In this document: piece by piece, positions 18,372 through 26,243 of the stretch
Numbering within the stretch: the stretch's first letter is position 1
How the letters are laid out: every line of letters begins with the position of its first letter
Assembly (NCBI RefSeq): GCF_030403775.1
Contig: NZ_JAQMWQ010000004.1
Coordinates: forward strand, 124,001-188,000
Direction of reading: 5' to 3'
DNA length: 64,000 nt
Origin: Paenibacillus sp. BSR1-1
GTDB lineage: Bacteria > Bacillota > Bacilli > Bacillales > Cytobacillaceae
Position numbers and translations under genes: made by a program
Notes under the pieces: model-generated
What the model saw: the letters and a program-made list of their open reading frames with translations, nothing else
What the model was told of the DNA's origin: nothing
Databases searched by the model: none

Positions 18372-18719
18372 ATGAAGAAACTTCTACCATTACTATTCGG
18401 GGGCTTAATCGCGTTAACGTTGTTCGTTTCTACTGGGAATACAGCTAAAGCAGCAGAATGTGGTTGTGCAGTTACACCAATTTTAGGTGCCGAACGGAAT
18501 AAACTTGTTGCTGATCTAATAAACAGTGAAGAATTTAAGAATATCAAAAAGGAGCTACAAAAAGAAGAGTTATCTTGGAGTGGTGCAGATACAATTGAAG
18601 TAATTAAATTTAATATTAGTGGTGAAATTTTAATTGCTGTACCATTTTTAGATGCAAATGGAAGTGGTTTTATGTATGTATTTTATAATGGTAAATTCGT
18701 TTATTATACACCTCTTTAA
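18372..18719 (+). CDS. Small secreted protein with N-terminal Cys-Gly-Cys
   Basis: A 115-residue protein. MKKLLPLLFGGLIALTLFV plus STGNTAKA is a classic Sec signal peptide with a likely AKA cleavage site. The mature form would begin AECGCAVTP, then a helical ERNKLVADLINSEEF and a beta-rich tail ending NGKFVYYTPL. GGAGG at 18358-18362 supports the ATG at 18372. I do not recognise the family with certainty. The helix plus two-strand tail resembles the N-terminal part of halocin C8-like bacteriocin precursors, but no Cys-rich C-terminal toxin is present. Single gene with its own promoter region and terminator. Confidence 0.72.
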   Translation: MKKLLPLLFGGLIALTLFVSTGNTAKAAECGCAVTPILGAERNKLVADLINSEEFKNIKKELQKEELSWSGADTIEVIKFNISGEILIAVPFLDANGSGFMYVFYNGKFVYYTPL

Positions 18720-18750
18720 TTTTTGAAACACATTGGAAAATAATAAATTC

Positions 18751-18791
18751 AATCAAACCCAACTAATTATAGTTGGGTTTGATTTTTTTTT
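18751..18791 (+). terminator. Intrinsic terminator of the small secreted protein gene
   Basis: A perfect 15-bp stem (18751-18765 with 18770-18784), a 4-nt loop and a run of T. The flanking A/T content would also allow use by the convergent MBL gene ending at 18803. Confidence 0.9.
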
Positions 18792-18802
18792 ACTTAATAA
18801 TA

Positions 18803-19741
18803 TTACTCAGAAAAATAATACCAAATCCCATTTTGATTTTCTTTTTTACATTGACCACTTTGATGAAGATACTCCAAATGAGCCAGTGTCTCTCCAATAG
18901 CAAATCGGGTTTCATGGGTGGTTAAATTTTTAAAGAGCTTTTGGCATATTTCATAGATGGTCGATGGTTTTTGGATAAATTTATATGTTGCATCGAGCCG
19001 CTCATGGTGATGGGCAATTAATTCCTCAATCCTCCTATTGGCATTTCGGAAAGGTTTACCATGTGAAGGGATGACATAATCGACGTCAAGTAATTCAATT
19101 TTTTTCAATGATTGAAAGAAAGCCTCTAACGGGTTCTCAATCCCGCGGAACCAATAGGAAATATTAGGTGAAATTTTCGGTAAAATGTGATCGGTTGAAA
19201 AAAGGATGCTGTTCTCTTTGTTGTACAAGCTAATTAATCCATCTGAATGACCAGGCGTGAAAATCACTTCATATTCATATTTTCCAAAAGGGATTTTCAT
19301 TCCCTCCTCCAAATAATGAGTTACCTTAGGATAAGGTTTGACCCTTGGAGAAAAGCTTCCTTCATCACTTGTTAATTCAAATGAAATATTATCTGGCAGA
19401 CCGCACATGTCATAATTCTTTTTAACAAACTCAAGTGAGCCCGGTTCCCAATATGTGAGTCCAGCTTCTTCATCAACCTTCGTCATCCACACATCAGCAG
19501 CGGTTAACTGTTGTAATGTACCAGCATAGCCAAAATGATCGGGATGATAGTGGGTAATAATGAGATCTTTAATATCATGCTTTTCAATTATTTGCTGCCA
19601 TATATCCTGCGATACCGCATTATTTAATCCCGAATCAATTATCGTCCATCCCTCAGAACCTTCTCCTAAGAAACAATGAACATGATTTAATCGAAAGGGC
19701 AATGGAATCGTTACTTGTGTAACACCTATATCATTCAGCAA
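18803..19741 (-). CDS. MBL-fold metallo-hydrolase
   Basis: A 312-residue metallo-beta-lactamase fold enzyme with the full metal motif THYHPDHFGY (HxHxDH), GHSDG for the next His, and IPSHGKPF near the end. A C-terminal winged-helix segment (about 245-312) follows, as in LACTB2-like members. Such proteins hydrolyse diverse ester or thioester bonds. Its start overlaps the end of the upstream MDR reductase by 11 bp, so they form one operon (21786 to 18803). Substrate not evident. Confidence 0.85.
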   Translation of the reverse strand: MLNDIGVTQVTIPLPFRLNHVHCFLGEGSEGWTIIDSGLNNAVSQDIWQQIIEKHDIKDLIITHYHPDHFGYAGTLQQLTAADVWMTKVDEEAGLTYWEPGSLEFVKKNYDMCGLPDNISFELTSDEGSFSPRVKPYPKVTHYLEEGMKIPFGKYEYEVIFTPGHSDGLISLYNKENSILFSTDHILPKISPNISYWFRGIENPLEAFFQSLKKIELLDVDYVIPSHGKPFRNANRRIEELIAHHHERLDATYKFIQKPSTIYEICQKLFKNLTTHETRFAIGETLAHLEYLHQSGQCKKENQNGIWYYFSE

Positions 19742-20780
19742 AAGTAGCCTCCTCCACTGAAGTAGGGGCAGCTGCTTCAGCGACCTTCACCAGCTGTTTG
19801 CCAATATTTTCTCCTCGAAAAAGTCCAAGAAAAGCATCTACGATATTTTCAAAGCCTTCAATGACATTTTCACGGTATTTGATTTTTCCTTCACTTATCC
19901 ACTGTGATAAATTGGTGTAACCTTCTCTATTATGTTCCGCAAAGTCAGAAACAATGAACCCTTTCACCATGGAACTGGTTTTAAGTAGTTGTCCAAGAAT
20001 CCTTGGCCCCATTTCTGGTTTTTCCAAATTGTATTGAGAAATTTGACCACAAATGACAATACGTGACTGAAAATTGATCAGCTTCATCACTTGGTCCGTC
20101 ACCGTTCCACCGACATTATCAAAATAAACATCAATACCATTCGGGCATGCTTTTAATAGTTCCTTGTATAAGTCTGGTGATGTTTTATAGTTGATAGCTG
20201 CATCAAAGCCTAATTCTGCTGTTAGAAACTCACATTTCTCGTCAGCTCCTGCAATTCCAACTACACGGCAGCCTTTCAATTTTGCGATTTGCCCTACGAT
20301 CGTCCCTACCGCACCCGAAGCTCCTGAGACAACGACGGTTTCCCCTTCCTTAGGCTGTCCGATGTGTAATAATCCGAAATAGGCGGTCAAACCAGGCATT
20401 CCGAGCACATGAAGGGCCGTAGAAATCGGTGCGGCTTCTGATTTGATTCTTCGGATGTTACTGCCATTGGAAACATTGTATTCCGCCCATTCCATCCTAC
20501 CTTCGACAAAACTATTGACCTGAAATTTTGGATTCTTCGATTCGATCACTTGACCCACGATTCCTCCAATAAAGGGCTCCCCTACCTCATATGACTTAGC
20601 ATAAGATTTTTCATCCGACATACGGCCGCGCATGTAGGGATCAACAGAAATATATAGGGACTTAATTAATACTTCTCCATCCACGATTTCTGGTACGCTT
20701 GTTTCAATCGTCGTAAAATTACTTTCATCAGGCATTCCAACCGGTCGGTATGCTAACAGGATTTTTTTATTTTTGATCAT
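19731..20780 (-). CDS. NADP-dependent oxidoreductase of the MDR / LTB4 12-hydroxydehydrogenase type (YfmJ/CurA-like)
   Basis: A 349-residue zinc-free medium-chain reductase. Typical text includes SVDPYMRGRM near the N-terminus, the nucleotide-binding VSGASGAVGTIVGQIAKLKG, FDAAINYK and DVYFDNVGG. These enzymes reduce activated C=C bonds such as alkenals or quinone-like enones with NADPH. The likely role is detoxification or degradation of unsaturated carbonyls. It lies in one strand-run with a second MDR enzyme (25-nt gap) and an MBL hydrolase (overlap). Confidence 0.88.
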   Translation of the reverse strand: MIKNKKILLAYRPVGMPDESNFTTIETSVPEIVDGEVLIKSLYISVDPYMRGRMSDEKSYAKSYEVGEPFIGGIVGQVIESKNPKFQVNSFVEGRMEWAEYNVSNGSNIRRIKSEAAPISTALHVLGMPGLTAYFGLLHIGQPKEGETVVVSGASGAVGTIVGQIAKLKGCRVVGIAGADEKCEFLTAELGFDAAINYKTSPDLYKELLKACPNGIDVYFDNVGGTVTDQVMKLINFQSRIVICGQISQYNLEKPEMGPRILGQLLKTSSMVKGFIVSDFAEHNREGYTNLSQWISEGKIKYRENVIEGFENIVDAFLGLFRGENIGKQLVKVAEAAAPTSVEEATFAE

Positions 20781-20805
20781 CGTTTTCAGCCTCCGTATGA
20801 TTGAT

Positions 20806-21786
20806 TTATACTTTTACTACAACTTTCCCCCACGTTTTCCTTGTTGCTAGTAGGTTTAAGGCATCCGGTACATCTTGAAAGTCAAACTCCTTATAAATGA
20901 GCGGTTTGATTTTTCCTTGTTCATATAAACTGATTAGTTCCTCATGTTCTTGATTCACTTTTTCAGGATATAGTCGATTAAAATAACCCCAGTGAACACC
21001 AACAACCGAATAATTTTTAACTAAAACATGATTGGCTGGGATGCTTGGAATCTGACCGCCGGCAAATCCAATTACCAGTATTCTTCCATCGAAGGCAATA
21101 CATTTGCGAGAACGGTCAAAAACATCGCCGCCAACCGGATCATAAATCACATCTGCGCCTTTTCCATCTGTTTCTCTTTTCACTACTTCAACAAAGTCCT
21201 CTGTTAAGTAATCAATGACCACGTCAGCTCCAAGCTGCCTGCAGATTTCTGTTTTTTCCGAACCGCCCGCAGTTGCTATTACATATGCGCCTGCTGCCTT
21301 TCCTAACTGGATAGCCGCCGAACCAACGCCTCCTGCTCCAGCATGAACAAGTAAGACCTCGCCTTTTTGGATATTAGCCCGATTAAATAAGGCATAGTAG
21401 GTGGTATGATATGTAATAAACATCGAGGCAGCTTCATTCCAGCTCATTGATTCAGGAATAGGATAGACAGAAGCTTCGTCCACTGAAACATACTCCGCCA
21501 ATCCTCCATGCGGCTTTTGTGGTAAGGCTAACACTCTTTGCCCCTCTTTAAACTTGCTCCCTTCTTTCACTTGAACCACTATACCTGATACCTCTGAACC
21601 AATCGAAAATGGCAGCGGTGGTTTCTCTTGATATTTCCCTTGGCATAAAAGAATATCAAAAAAATTAAGCGCAACCGACCTAACCTGGATTAAAACTTCG
21701 TTTTCTCCACGTTCCGGGTTTTCCACATTCTCCATTCTTAAAACATCGGATGGCTCCCCAAGTTCTTTAACTAACCAGCTTTTCAT
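20806..21786 (-). CDS. NADPH:quinone reductase-like MDR oxidoreductase
   Basis: A 326-residue quinone oxidoreductase/zeta-crystallin type protein. It has SVALNFFDILLCQGKYQ, the coenzyme loop LLVHAGAGGVGSAAIQLGKA, GADVIYDPVGGDVF and no structural-zinc Cys cluster. Probably reduces quinones or enones. GGGGGAAAAATC precedes the ATG. First gene of the three-gene unit continuing into 20780-18803; two different MDR reductases side by side suggest a shared pathway for enone or enoyl compounds. Confidence 0.88.
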   Translation of the reverse strand: MKSWLVKELGEPSDVLRMENVENPERGENEVLIQVRSVALNFFDILLCQGKYQEKPPLPFSIGSEVSGIVVQVKEGSKFKEGQRVLALPQKPHGGLAEYVSVDEASVYPIPESMSWNEAASMFITYHTTYYALFNRANIQKGEVLLVHAGAGGVGSAAIQLGKAAGAYVIATAGGSEKTEICRQLGADVVIDYLTEDFVEVVKRETDGKGADVIYDPVGGDVFDRSRKCIAFDGRILVIGFAGGQIPSIPANHVLVKNYSVVGVHWGYFNRLYPEKVNQEHEELISLYEQGKIKPLIYKEFDFQDVPDALNLLATRKTWGKVVVKV

Positions 21787-21903
21787 GATTTTTCCCCCTT
21801 CGTTATTACATTATTGAAAAGAATCGTTTACATTTATATGAATAATAACAATATTCATAATATTTTTCAATTTATTTAGTTCATCGAAAATTTAAAAATA
21901 CAA

Positions 21904-21932
21904 CAAAAAAAGGCCAGAAAACTGACCTTTTT
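21904..21932 (-). terminator. Intrinsic terminator of the dioxygenase operon
   Basis: On the minus strand AAAGGTCAG pairs with CTGGCCTTT (one G-U) around TTTT, then a T-run. It lies about 20 nt past the dioxygenase stop codon. Confidence 0.85.
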
Positions 21933-21950
21933 ACCTTTATATATATAATC

Positions 21951-22730
21951 TTACCCAAACTGCCAAACACTGTGGGCAAGATTTCCATAACGGAAGCTCC
22001 GTTGTAACAAGTTTGCTTTTTTCACATCGTCAGCTGCTCCCATGGCATAAAACAAAGGAATAAAATGTTCATTTCCATATGGAGGAACACTATATTCTGC
22101 ATATGGTGCCAAAGAATCATACTTGAATAATGATTCTACATCCCACGTTTGCAGGTGATGGGCCAACCAATCTTCGAACTCAAGGGCCCATTGATCTACC
22201 TGGCCATTATCAGCCCATTTTAATGCCCTCAGATTATGAGATGTTCCTCCACTAGCAATAATCAAGACATCATTTGCTCTTAGATCGGAAAGAGATTTTC
22301 CTATTTTATACTGATCCCGTGGAGTAAGTTTCGGGTTTACGGACATGGCAATGACCGGAATATCGGCATTTGGATAAAGCATACGAAGGACAACCCATGC
22401 GCCGTGGTCTAATCCGCGTGAAGTTTCTACTTCAAACGGAACATCGTTTGCTTTGAACAACTCCTTAATTTCTTCTGAAATTTGCTGATCCCCTTTTGCT
22501 GGATATTTAATTGTGTAAAGGGCAGGATCGAATCCTCCGAAATCATAAATTGTGCTATATTCTTTAACTTCACTTACTTTTTGATGGTTAGACTCCCAAT
22601 GAGCTGAAAATAATACGATGGCCTTTGGTCGTGGTAAGTCTTTGCCAAGCTGATTTAAGAAATCTGTATATTCATTGTTCTCAATTGCAAGTAATGGTGC
22701 ACCATGAGCGATAAAGAAAGATGGCAGCAT
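21951..22730 (-). CDS. DODA-family extradiol ring-cleavage dioxygenase (LigB fold)
   Basis: A 259-residue protein matching 4,5-DOPA-dioxygenase/YgiD. The N-terminal FFIAHGAPLLAI supplies the first metal His, VLFSAHWES the second, and LDHGAWVVLRMLYP and GGTSHNLRAL the catalytic His residues. These non-heme iron or zinc enzymes open catechol-type rings next to the hydroxyls. It is 22 nt downstream of an esterase gene and ends in a terminator, giving a two-gene operon, plausibly for catechol or quinone detoxification. Native substrate unproven. Confidence 0.88.
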   Translation of the reverse strand: MLPSFFIAHGAPLLAIENNEYTDFLNQLGKDLPRPKAIVLFSAHWESNHQKVSEVKEYSTIYDFGGFDPALYTIKYPAKGDQQISEEIKELFKANDVPFEVETSRGLDHGAWVVLRMLYPNADIPVIAMSVNPKLTPRDQYKIGKSLSDLRANDVLIIASGGTSHNLRALKWADNGQVDQWALEFEDWLAHHLQTWDVESLFKYDSLAPYAEYSVPPYGNEHFIPLFYAMGAADDVKKANLLQRSFRYGNLAHSVWQFG

Positions 22731-22752
22731 TTCAAATTCCTCCCTTTTAGTT

Positions 22753-23397
22753 TTATTTTTCTAGAATCACAAACAGCCATTTCATAAAATCCTGCTGATT
22801 TTGTAGTGAAACGGAATGACCCTCCTGATAGGTTTTAAAAGTTACATTGGCGCCTAATTCTCTAAAATATTCATTATTGGCTACTCCCCATTCAAAAGGA
22901 AGAACTTGGTCCATTTCCCCATGAGAAATAAATATGGAAAGGTTATTCACAGGTTTTATATCGTATTCTTCCTTAACAAAACCAGGAATATAGCCGCTAA
23001 GGGCAACGATGCCTTTAATTCGTTTACCTAATGCAAGACCAAGCGTCATGGAAAGAATGGCACCTTGGCTAAAACCTAATAAGAACAAATTACTTTGGTC
23101 TAATGGATATTCTGCGCAAGCATAATCAATAAAGGTTGTGAGTTTATTTATCCCTTCATCAAACACTTCACGGTGTGGTTTCCCATAACCCTGAATTGTA
23201 AAGAAGGCAAAACCAGGAGGCTGCGGCAGATGACCTCTTATACTGAAAATGTAAAATTGTCCTTCTAATTCCTTTACCAATGGCAGCATATTTTGTTCAT
23301 TGCTGCCAATTCCATGCATAAGAAATATGGCTGGATACGTTTTATTCGGATCTATTTGATTTGGTCGACGAAGTTCATAAACCATTGGAGAAATCAT
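22753..23397 (-). CDS. Phospholipase/carboxylesterase family alpha/beta hydrolase
   Basis: A 214-residue compact alpha/beta hydrolase with the oxyanion segment FLMHGIGSNEQN, nucleophile elbow GFSQGA (Ser about 130), acid Asp in SHGEMDQVLP and His in YQEGHSVS. It resembles bacterial carboxylesterases of the Abhydrolase_2 family that often sit beside ring-cleavage dioxygenases in thiol- or quinone-stress operons of Bacillus. It leads the operon with the DODA dioxygenase and is divergent from an XRE-cupin regulator 147 nt away. Confidence 0.85.
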   Translation of the reverse strand: MISPMVYELRRPNQIDPNKTYPAIFLMHGIGSNEQNMLPLVKELEGQFYIFSIRGHLPQPPGFAFFTIQGYGKPHREVFDEGINKLTTFIDYACAEYPLDQSNLFLLGFSQGAILSMTLGLALGKRIKGIVALSGYIPGFVKEEYDIKPVNNLSIFISHGEMDQVLPFEWGVANNEYFRELGANVTFKTYQEGHSVSLQNQQDFMKWLFVILEK

Positions 23398-23544
23398 TTT
23401 TGCAACATCCCTTCGTTAATAAAAATGTTTTCAAATATGAACCTTTGTTGTTTATAAGATAACAAAAAAACGAGTGGATTGTCAATTATTTATTTGCTAA
23501 TATATAAATAAGTTTTTTATTAAGAAACTTATGAGGTGAATAAT

Positions 23545-24084
23545 ATGGATATTGGATCAAAAATTCGAGAAATCCGAAATCGAAAGAAAATTACGATTGC
23601 CCAAATGTGCGAAGGCACAGGTCTTTCGAAAGGGTTTATCAGCAATGTAGAAAACAATAATACTTCTCCGTCAATTAATACCCTTCAGACAATAGCCACC
23701 TTTCTAGGGGTGCCATTACCTTATCTTTTGTTGGAGAAGAAGCAGCATATGCGTGTTGTGAGAAAAAATGAACGAACCTACTCTTCCTTTAATCAACTAA
23801 AGATTGAGCATATCACTTCAAAAGGCGGCTTACGGATGATGAGTGTGGAGTTTCCACCGGGGGCTTCAATGGGTGAAGCCAATTCACACCAAGGGGAAGA
23901 ATGTCATTTAGTGTTAGAAGGAAAAGTTCTAGCAGAACAAGGGGAGGATTCAATTATTTTAGAAGAAGGAGATTCCTTCAGTTGGAATGCAAGCGTTCCG
24001 CACTTTGTGAAAAATATTGGAAATCAAAAGGCAGTTGTCCTTATTTCCATTTATTCTGATACTGAACTGAATGACCTGTTTTAG
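23545..24084 (+). CDS. XRE-family regulator with C-terminal cupin domain
   Basis: A 179-residue regulator: N-terminal lambda-repressor-type HTH (KITIAQMCEGTGLSKGFIS then VENNNTSPSINTLQTIA) and a C-terminal cupin (about 105-175) with GEECHLVLEGKVLAEQG and HFVKNIGN, expected to bind a small ligand. PuuR-like proteins of this layout control small-molecule metabolism. I prefer the ATG at 23545 because AGGTG is 6 nt upstream; a GTG at 23536 overlaps that site. It is divergent from the esterase-dioxygenase pair and may regulate it. Confidence 0.88.
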   Translation: MDIGSKIREIRNRKKITIAQMCEGTGLSKGFISNVENNNTSPSINTLQTIATFLGVPLPYLLLEKKQHMRVVRKNERTYSSFNQLKIEHITSKGGLRMMSVEFPPGASMGEANSHQGEECHLVLEGKVLAEQGEDSIILEEGDSFSWNASVPHFVKNIGNQKAVVLISIYSDTELNDLF

Positions 24085-24110
24085 AGGAACCATAGTGGTT
24101 CCTCTTTCCT
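24084..24110 (+). terminator. Intrinsic terminator of the XRE-cupin gene
   Basis: GAGGAACCA / TGGTTCCTC (9 bp, 3-nt loop) overlaps the stop codon and is followed by TTTCCTTT. Confidence 0.75.
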
Positions 24111-24902
24111 TTAGCAGCAATCATGAATAGTAGATAAAAATAGCTTCATATCAGAAATAAGATCTTCTGGCTTTTCATACATACTCATGTGGCCAACATC
24201 CTTAATTAATGATTGTCTAATATTAGCCTTTCTTACGGAGAATGTTTTTTCAGCAGGTATTATCTGATCCCTTTCCCCAGCGATTAATAAAACGGGTAAT
24301 TCTGTAGATTCTAAAACTTTATTTCGGTCTCCTCTGTCTTTCATTGCTAACAGTGTACTTTTAGCCCCTTGCGGCGAAGTGGAATACCCAATTTCCTTCG
24401 CTGTTTCTACATATTTTTCCTTTACATTATCCGGAGAAAAAAGTTTTGGGACTAATCCGTCAATTAAGGGTTGTATCCCTTCCTTGTTCACCTTTTCGAC
24501 GTTGGCCATTCTTCCTTTTTTGGCTTCTTCAGAATCTGGAAAAGCGGTGGAATGAACCAAAGAGAATCCGTTCAACCGGTCACTATACTTTTCTGCAAAA
24601 GCAAGTGTAATATAACCACCTAAGGAATGACCAAACATAGAAACTTTTTGGACATTAAATTGGTCAATAAGTCCTTTTATCTTTTCAGCGAAATCTTCAA
24701 TCGTGCATCCTTCATGCAATGAATCTGATTCTCCGTGGCCAGGCAGATCTGGAATAATTACTCGATAATTTTTTGAAAGTTCAGGTACTACATATTCCCA
24801 ATACCCAGAGCTTCCGCAAAAGCCATGAAGAAGAATAATTGCTTCGCCCTTCCCTTCATCTAAATAGGCTAATTTCGAATTTTCAATTTCTATTGTCTTC
24901 AT
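24111..24902 (-). CDS. Alpha/beta hydrolase
   Basis: A 263-residue alpha/beta hydrolase of the haloperoxidase/esterase superfamily: oxyanion text LLHGFCGSSGYWEYV, DLPGHGESD, nucleophile elbow FGHSLGGY (Ser about 93), acid in AGERDQIIP, and the catalytic His in KDVGHMSMYEKPEDL. Soluble cytoplasmic enzyme; substrate not deducible. GGAGTG is placed 8 nt before the ATG. Stands alone, convergent with the XRE-cupin gene. Confidence 0.85.
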   Translation of the reverse strand: MKTIEIENSKLAYLDEGKGEAIILLHGFCGSSGYWEYVVPELSKNYRVIIPDLPGHGESDSLHEGCTIEDFAEKIKGLIDQFNVQKVSMFGHSLGGYITLAFAEKYSDRLNGFSLVHSTAFPDSEEAKKGRMANVEKVNKEGIQPLIDGLVPKLFSPDNVKEKYVETAKEIGYSTSPQGAKSTLLAMKDRGDRNKVLESTELPVLLIAGERDQIIPAEKTFSVRKANIRQSLIKDVGHMSMYEKPEDLISDMKLFLSTIHDCC

Positions 24903-24933
24903 CCATTTTTCACTCCAAATCTATTTATAAAGT

Positions 24934-24965
24934 AAAAAAGCATTACCCTATGAAAAGTAATGCTT
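24934..24965 (-). terminator. Intrinsic terminator downstream of the 82-residue gene
   Basis: A minus-strand 9-bp stem (AAGCATTAC / GTAATGCTT) with a 9-nt loop is followed by TTTTTT. Confidence 0.8.
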
Positions 24966-24985
24966 GAAATTGGATTTTATTACCT

Positions 24986-25234
24986 TTATCCAATCTGTTC
25001 CTCATCATGGTCCGCACTAAGTAAGGATCTTTTATTTGGAATTAGTGATAAATTTGATTTTTTTAATAAATAATCTAAATGCTCAACTGGCATAGATCCA
25101 TAACCTTTGCCATCGCCAAGAGTAAATTGAATCGTGATACCGTTATTTGAGAGGACAGTTAACGACTCAGCAGAATTAAAATAGCTCTGAATACCCTGAG
25201 AAATTTGAAATTTTGTTCCTTCTTTAATAGACAT
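24986..25234 (-). CDS. Small hypothetical protein
   Basis: An 82-residue soluble protein with no signal or membrane segment. AAGGAGAG lies 6 nt before the ATG and a terminator follows, so it is very probably expressed. The first 60 residues look beta-rich (LTVLSNNGITIQFTLGDG); the tail is basic then acidic (SADHDEEQIG). I do not recognise the family. Confidence 0.65.
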   Translation of the reverse strand: MSIKEGTKFQISQGIQSYFNSAESLTVLSNNGITIQFTLGDGKGYGSMPVEHLDYLLKKSNLSLIPNKRSLLSADHDEEQIG

Positions 25235-25322
25235 TACGTCTCTCCTTTGATGATTTTTCTCTGTTTAGTATTCCGTAAATATACTTATTCATACATAATT
25301 TTTCCAATTTTAAAAAACAATC

Positions 25323-25351
25323 AAAAAAAGAGAGGCAATTTTCATTACCTC
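25323..25351 (-). terminator. Intrinsic terminator of the DUF1292 gene
   Basis: GAGGTAAT pairs with ATTGCCTC (one G-U) on the minus strand, followed by seven T, 12 nt after the stop codon. Confidence 0.7.
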
Positions 25352-25362
25352 CCTCGAATATC

Positions 25363-25638
25363 TTATTCTTCCTCTTCCTCATCCATCATTTGATCAAAGG
25401 CAGCTGACACCTTATCAAACTCATCATCACTTTCAATAGCGGAAAAATCTCCGTCTTCATCAACTTTCAAAAAGAAGATATCAATATCATCGTCTGTTTC
25501 TTGTTTTACATCTTCTGCAAAAGCCACTGCGACAAAATCAGAACCTTCTATATTCATTACACCAAGTACTTCAACTTCCTGTTCATCGTCATTCTCGTCA
25601 CTTATGGTAAATATTTCGCCTACTTCGATTTTACTCAT
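25363..25638 (-). CDS. DUF1292 family protein
   Basis: A 91-residue, extremely acidic protein: EIFTISDENDDEQEVEVLGV and a C-terminal run of Asp/Glu ending in five Glu. This is the DUF1292 / YrzB pattern of Firmicutes. Function unknown. The ATG at 25638 is preferred because GGAGAGGCGG precedes it at about 8 nt; an upstream in-frame start has none. Confidence 0.82.
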   Translation of the reverse strand: MSKIEVGEIFTISDENDDEQEVEVLGVMNIEGSDFVAVAFAEDVKQETDDDIDIFFLKVDEDGDFSAIESDDEFDKVSAAFDQMMDEEEEE

Positions 25639-25781
25639 CTCAATTCCGCCTCTCCTAATAGTGTAAATCATCCTTCAAACAGTATGTCTAAATTAGGAGA
25701 AAATCATTCTCCTGCACAAAATCAACATTTTTCTTAAAAACCTCTTATAATGAATCTATAACAATAAAAGGAGACTTCTTT

Positions 25782-26081
25782 ATGAATCGAAAAATAATCG
25801 AAGAAAAAATCATTGAGAACTTCAAGGGTGAGGAGAAAATGATGATTCTCGTTTTTGCCCAATGGTGCGTGAATCATGACCTTGACCCAGAAGAGCTATA
25901 TTTAAACGCTTACCCGAATCAGTCTTCAAACCCTGCTTTAAGAGAAGCAATTGAGTTAACCTTGCCAAAGGAAGAAGCTGGAGAAGTGGATGACCAGACC
26001 TTGCTCGGAGTTCTATCGTTGTTTGGGAATGATGACTTGGCATTTGTTGTGACTGAAAAAATTCGTAAAATGAATAAATAA
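25782..26081 (+). CDS. Hypothetical protein preceding the tRNA-like gene
   Basis: A 99-residue, acidic, helix-rich soluble protein (KIIENFKGEEKMMILVFAQW, then DPEELYLNAYP) with no recognised domain. AAGGAG is 8 nt before the ATG, and a TATAAT (25746-25751) lies upstream. Its stop is 30 nt before the tRNA-like RNA gene on the same strand, with no terminator in between, so the two are likely co-transcribed. Confidence 0.65.
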   Translation: MNRKIIEEKIIENFKGEEKMMILVFAQWCVNHDLDPEELYLNAYPNQSSNPALREAIELTLPKEEAGEVDDQTLLGVLSLFGNDDLAFVVTEKIRKMNK

Positions 26082-26110
26082 TTCCTTTCAATAAGGACAT
26101 ATTACAAACA

Positions 26111-26194
26111 GGACTTGTAGCTCAATGTAGAGCAACTAGCAGACTTTTACGAAGGCTGTTATGTATTTTGCGGGTTCGACTCCCGTCAAGTCCT
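26111..26194 (+). ncRNA. tRNA-like RNA with abnormal D and anticodon arms
   Basis: A perfect 7-bp acceptor stem (GGACTTG with CAAGTCC; an extra outer A-T pair is possible) is followed by T8-A9. The D stem is GCTC/GAGC, but its loop has only 6 nt and lacks the GG pair. The T arm is canonical: GCGGG, TTCGACT, CCCGT. The central arm (26137-26161) is too long, with pairs TAGCAG/CTGTTA, one A-G mismatch and then CTT/AAG. If the last pair opens, the 7-nt loop is TTTACGA, with U33 and an anticodon-like UAC (Val). No CCA is encoded; a T stands at the discriminator position. A strong terminator begins 7 nt later. It could be a diverged tRNA pseudogene or a tRNA-like small RNA; I doubt normal decoding. 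Confidence 0.62.
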
Positions 26195-26200
26195 TTGATT

Positions 26201-26240
26201 AAAAAAGCAGACATCCTCCTATAAGGATGTCTGCTTTTTT
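26201..26240. terminator. Bidirectional terminator between tRNA-like gene and phaC
   Basis: A perfect 17-bp stem AAAAAAGCAGACATCCT (26201-26217) / AGGATGTCTGCTTTTTT (26224-26240), with T-runs reading out on both strands. It serves the tRNA-like transcript and the convergent phaC. Confidence 0.92.
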
Positions 26241-26243
26241 TAT

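Noticed and set aside
25695..25713. Short AGGAGA / TCTCCT hairpin between divergent genes
   Set aside because: Six-base arms in an AT-rich gap with no T-run; chance is likely.
26111..26194. Calling this an ordinary tRNA-Val(UAC) or tRNA-Lys
   Set aside because: The D loop is too short, the central arm has too many pairs and a mismatch, and the Lys-like CTTTTA register leaves an unpaired stem. Decoding is doubtful.
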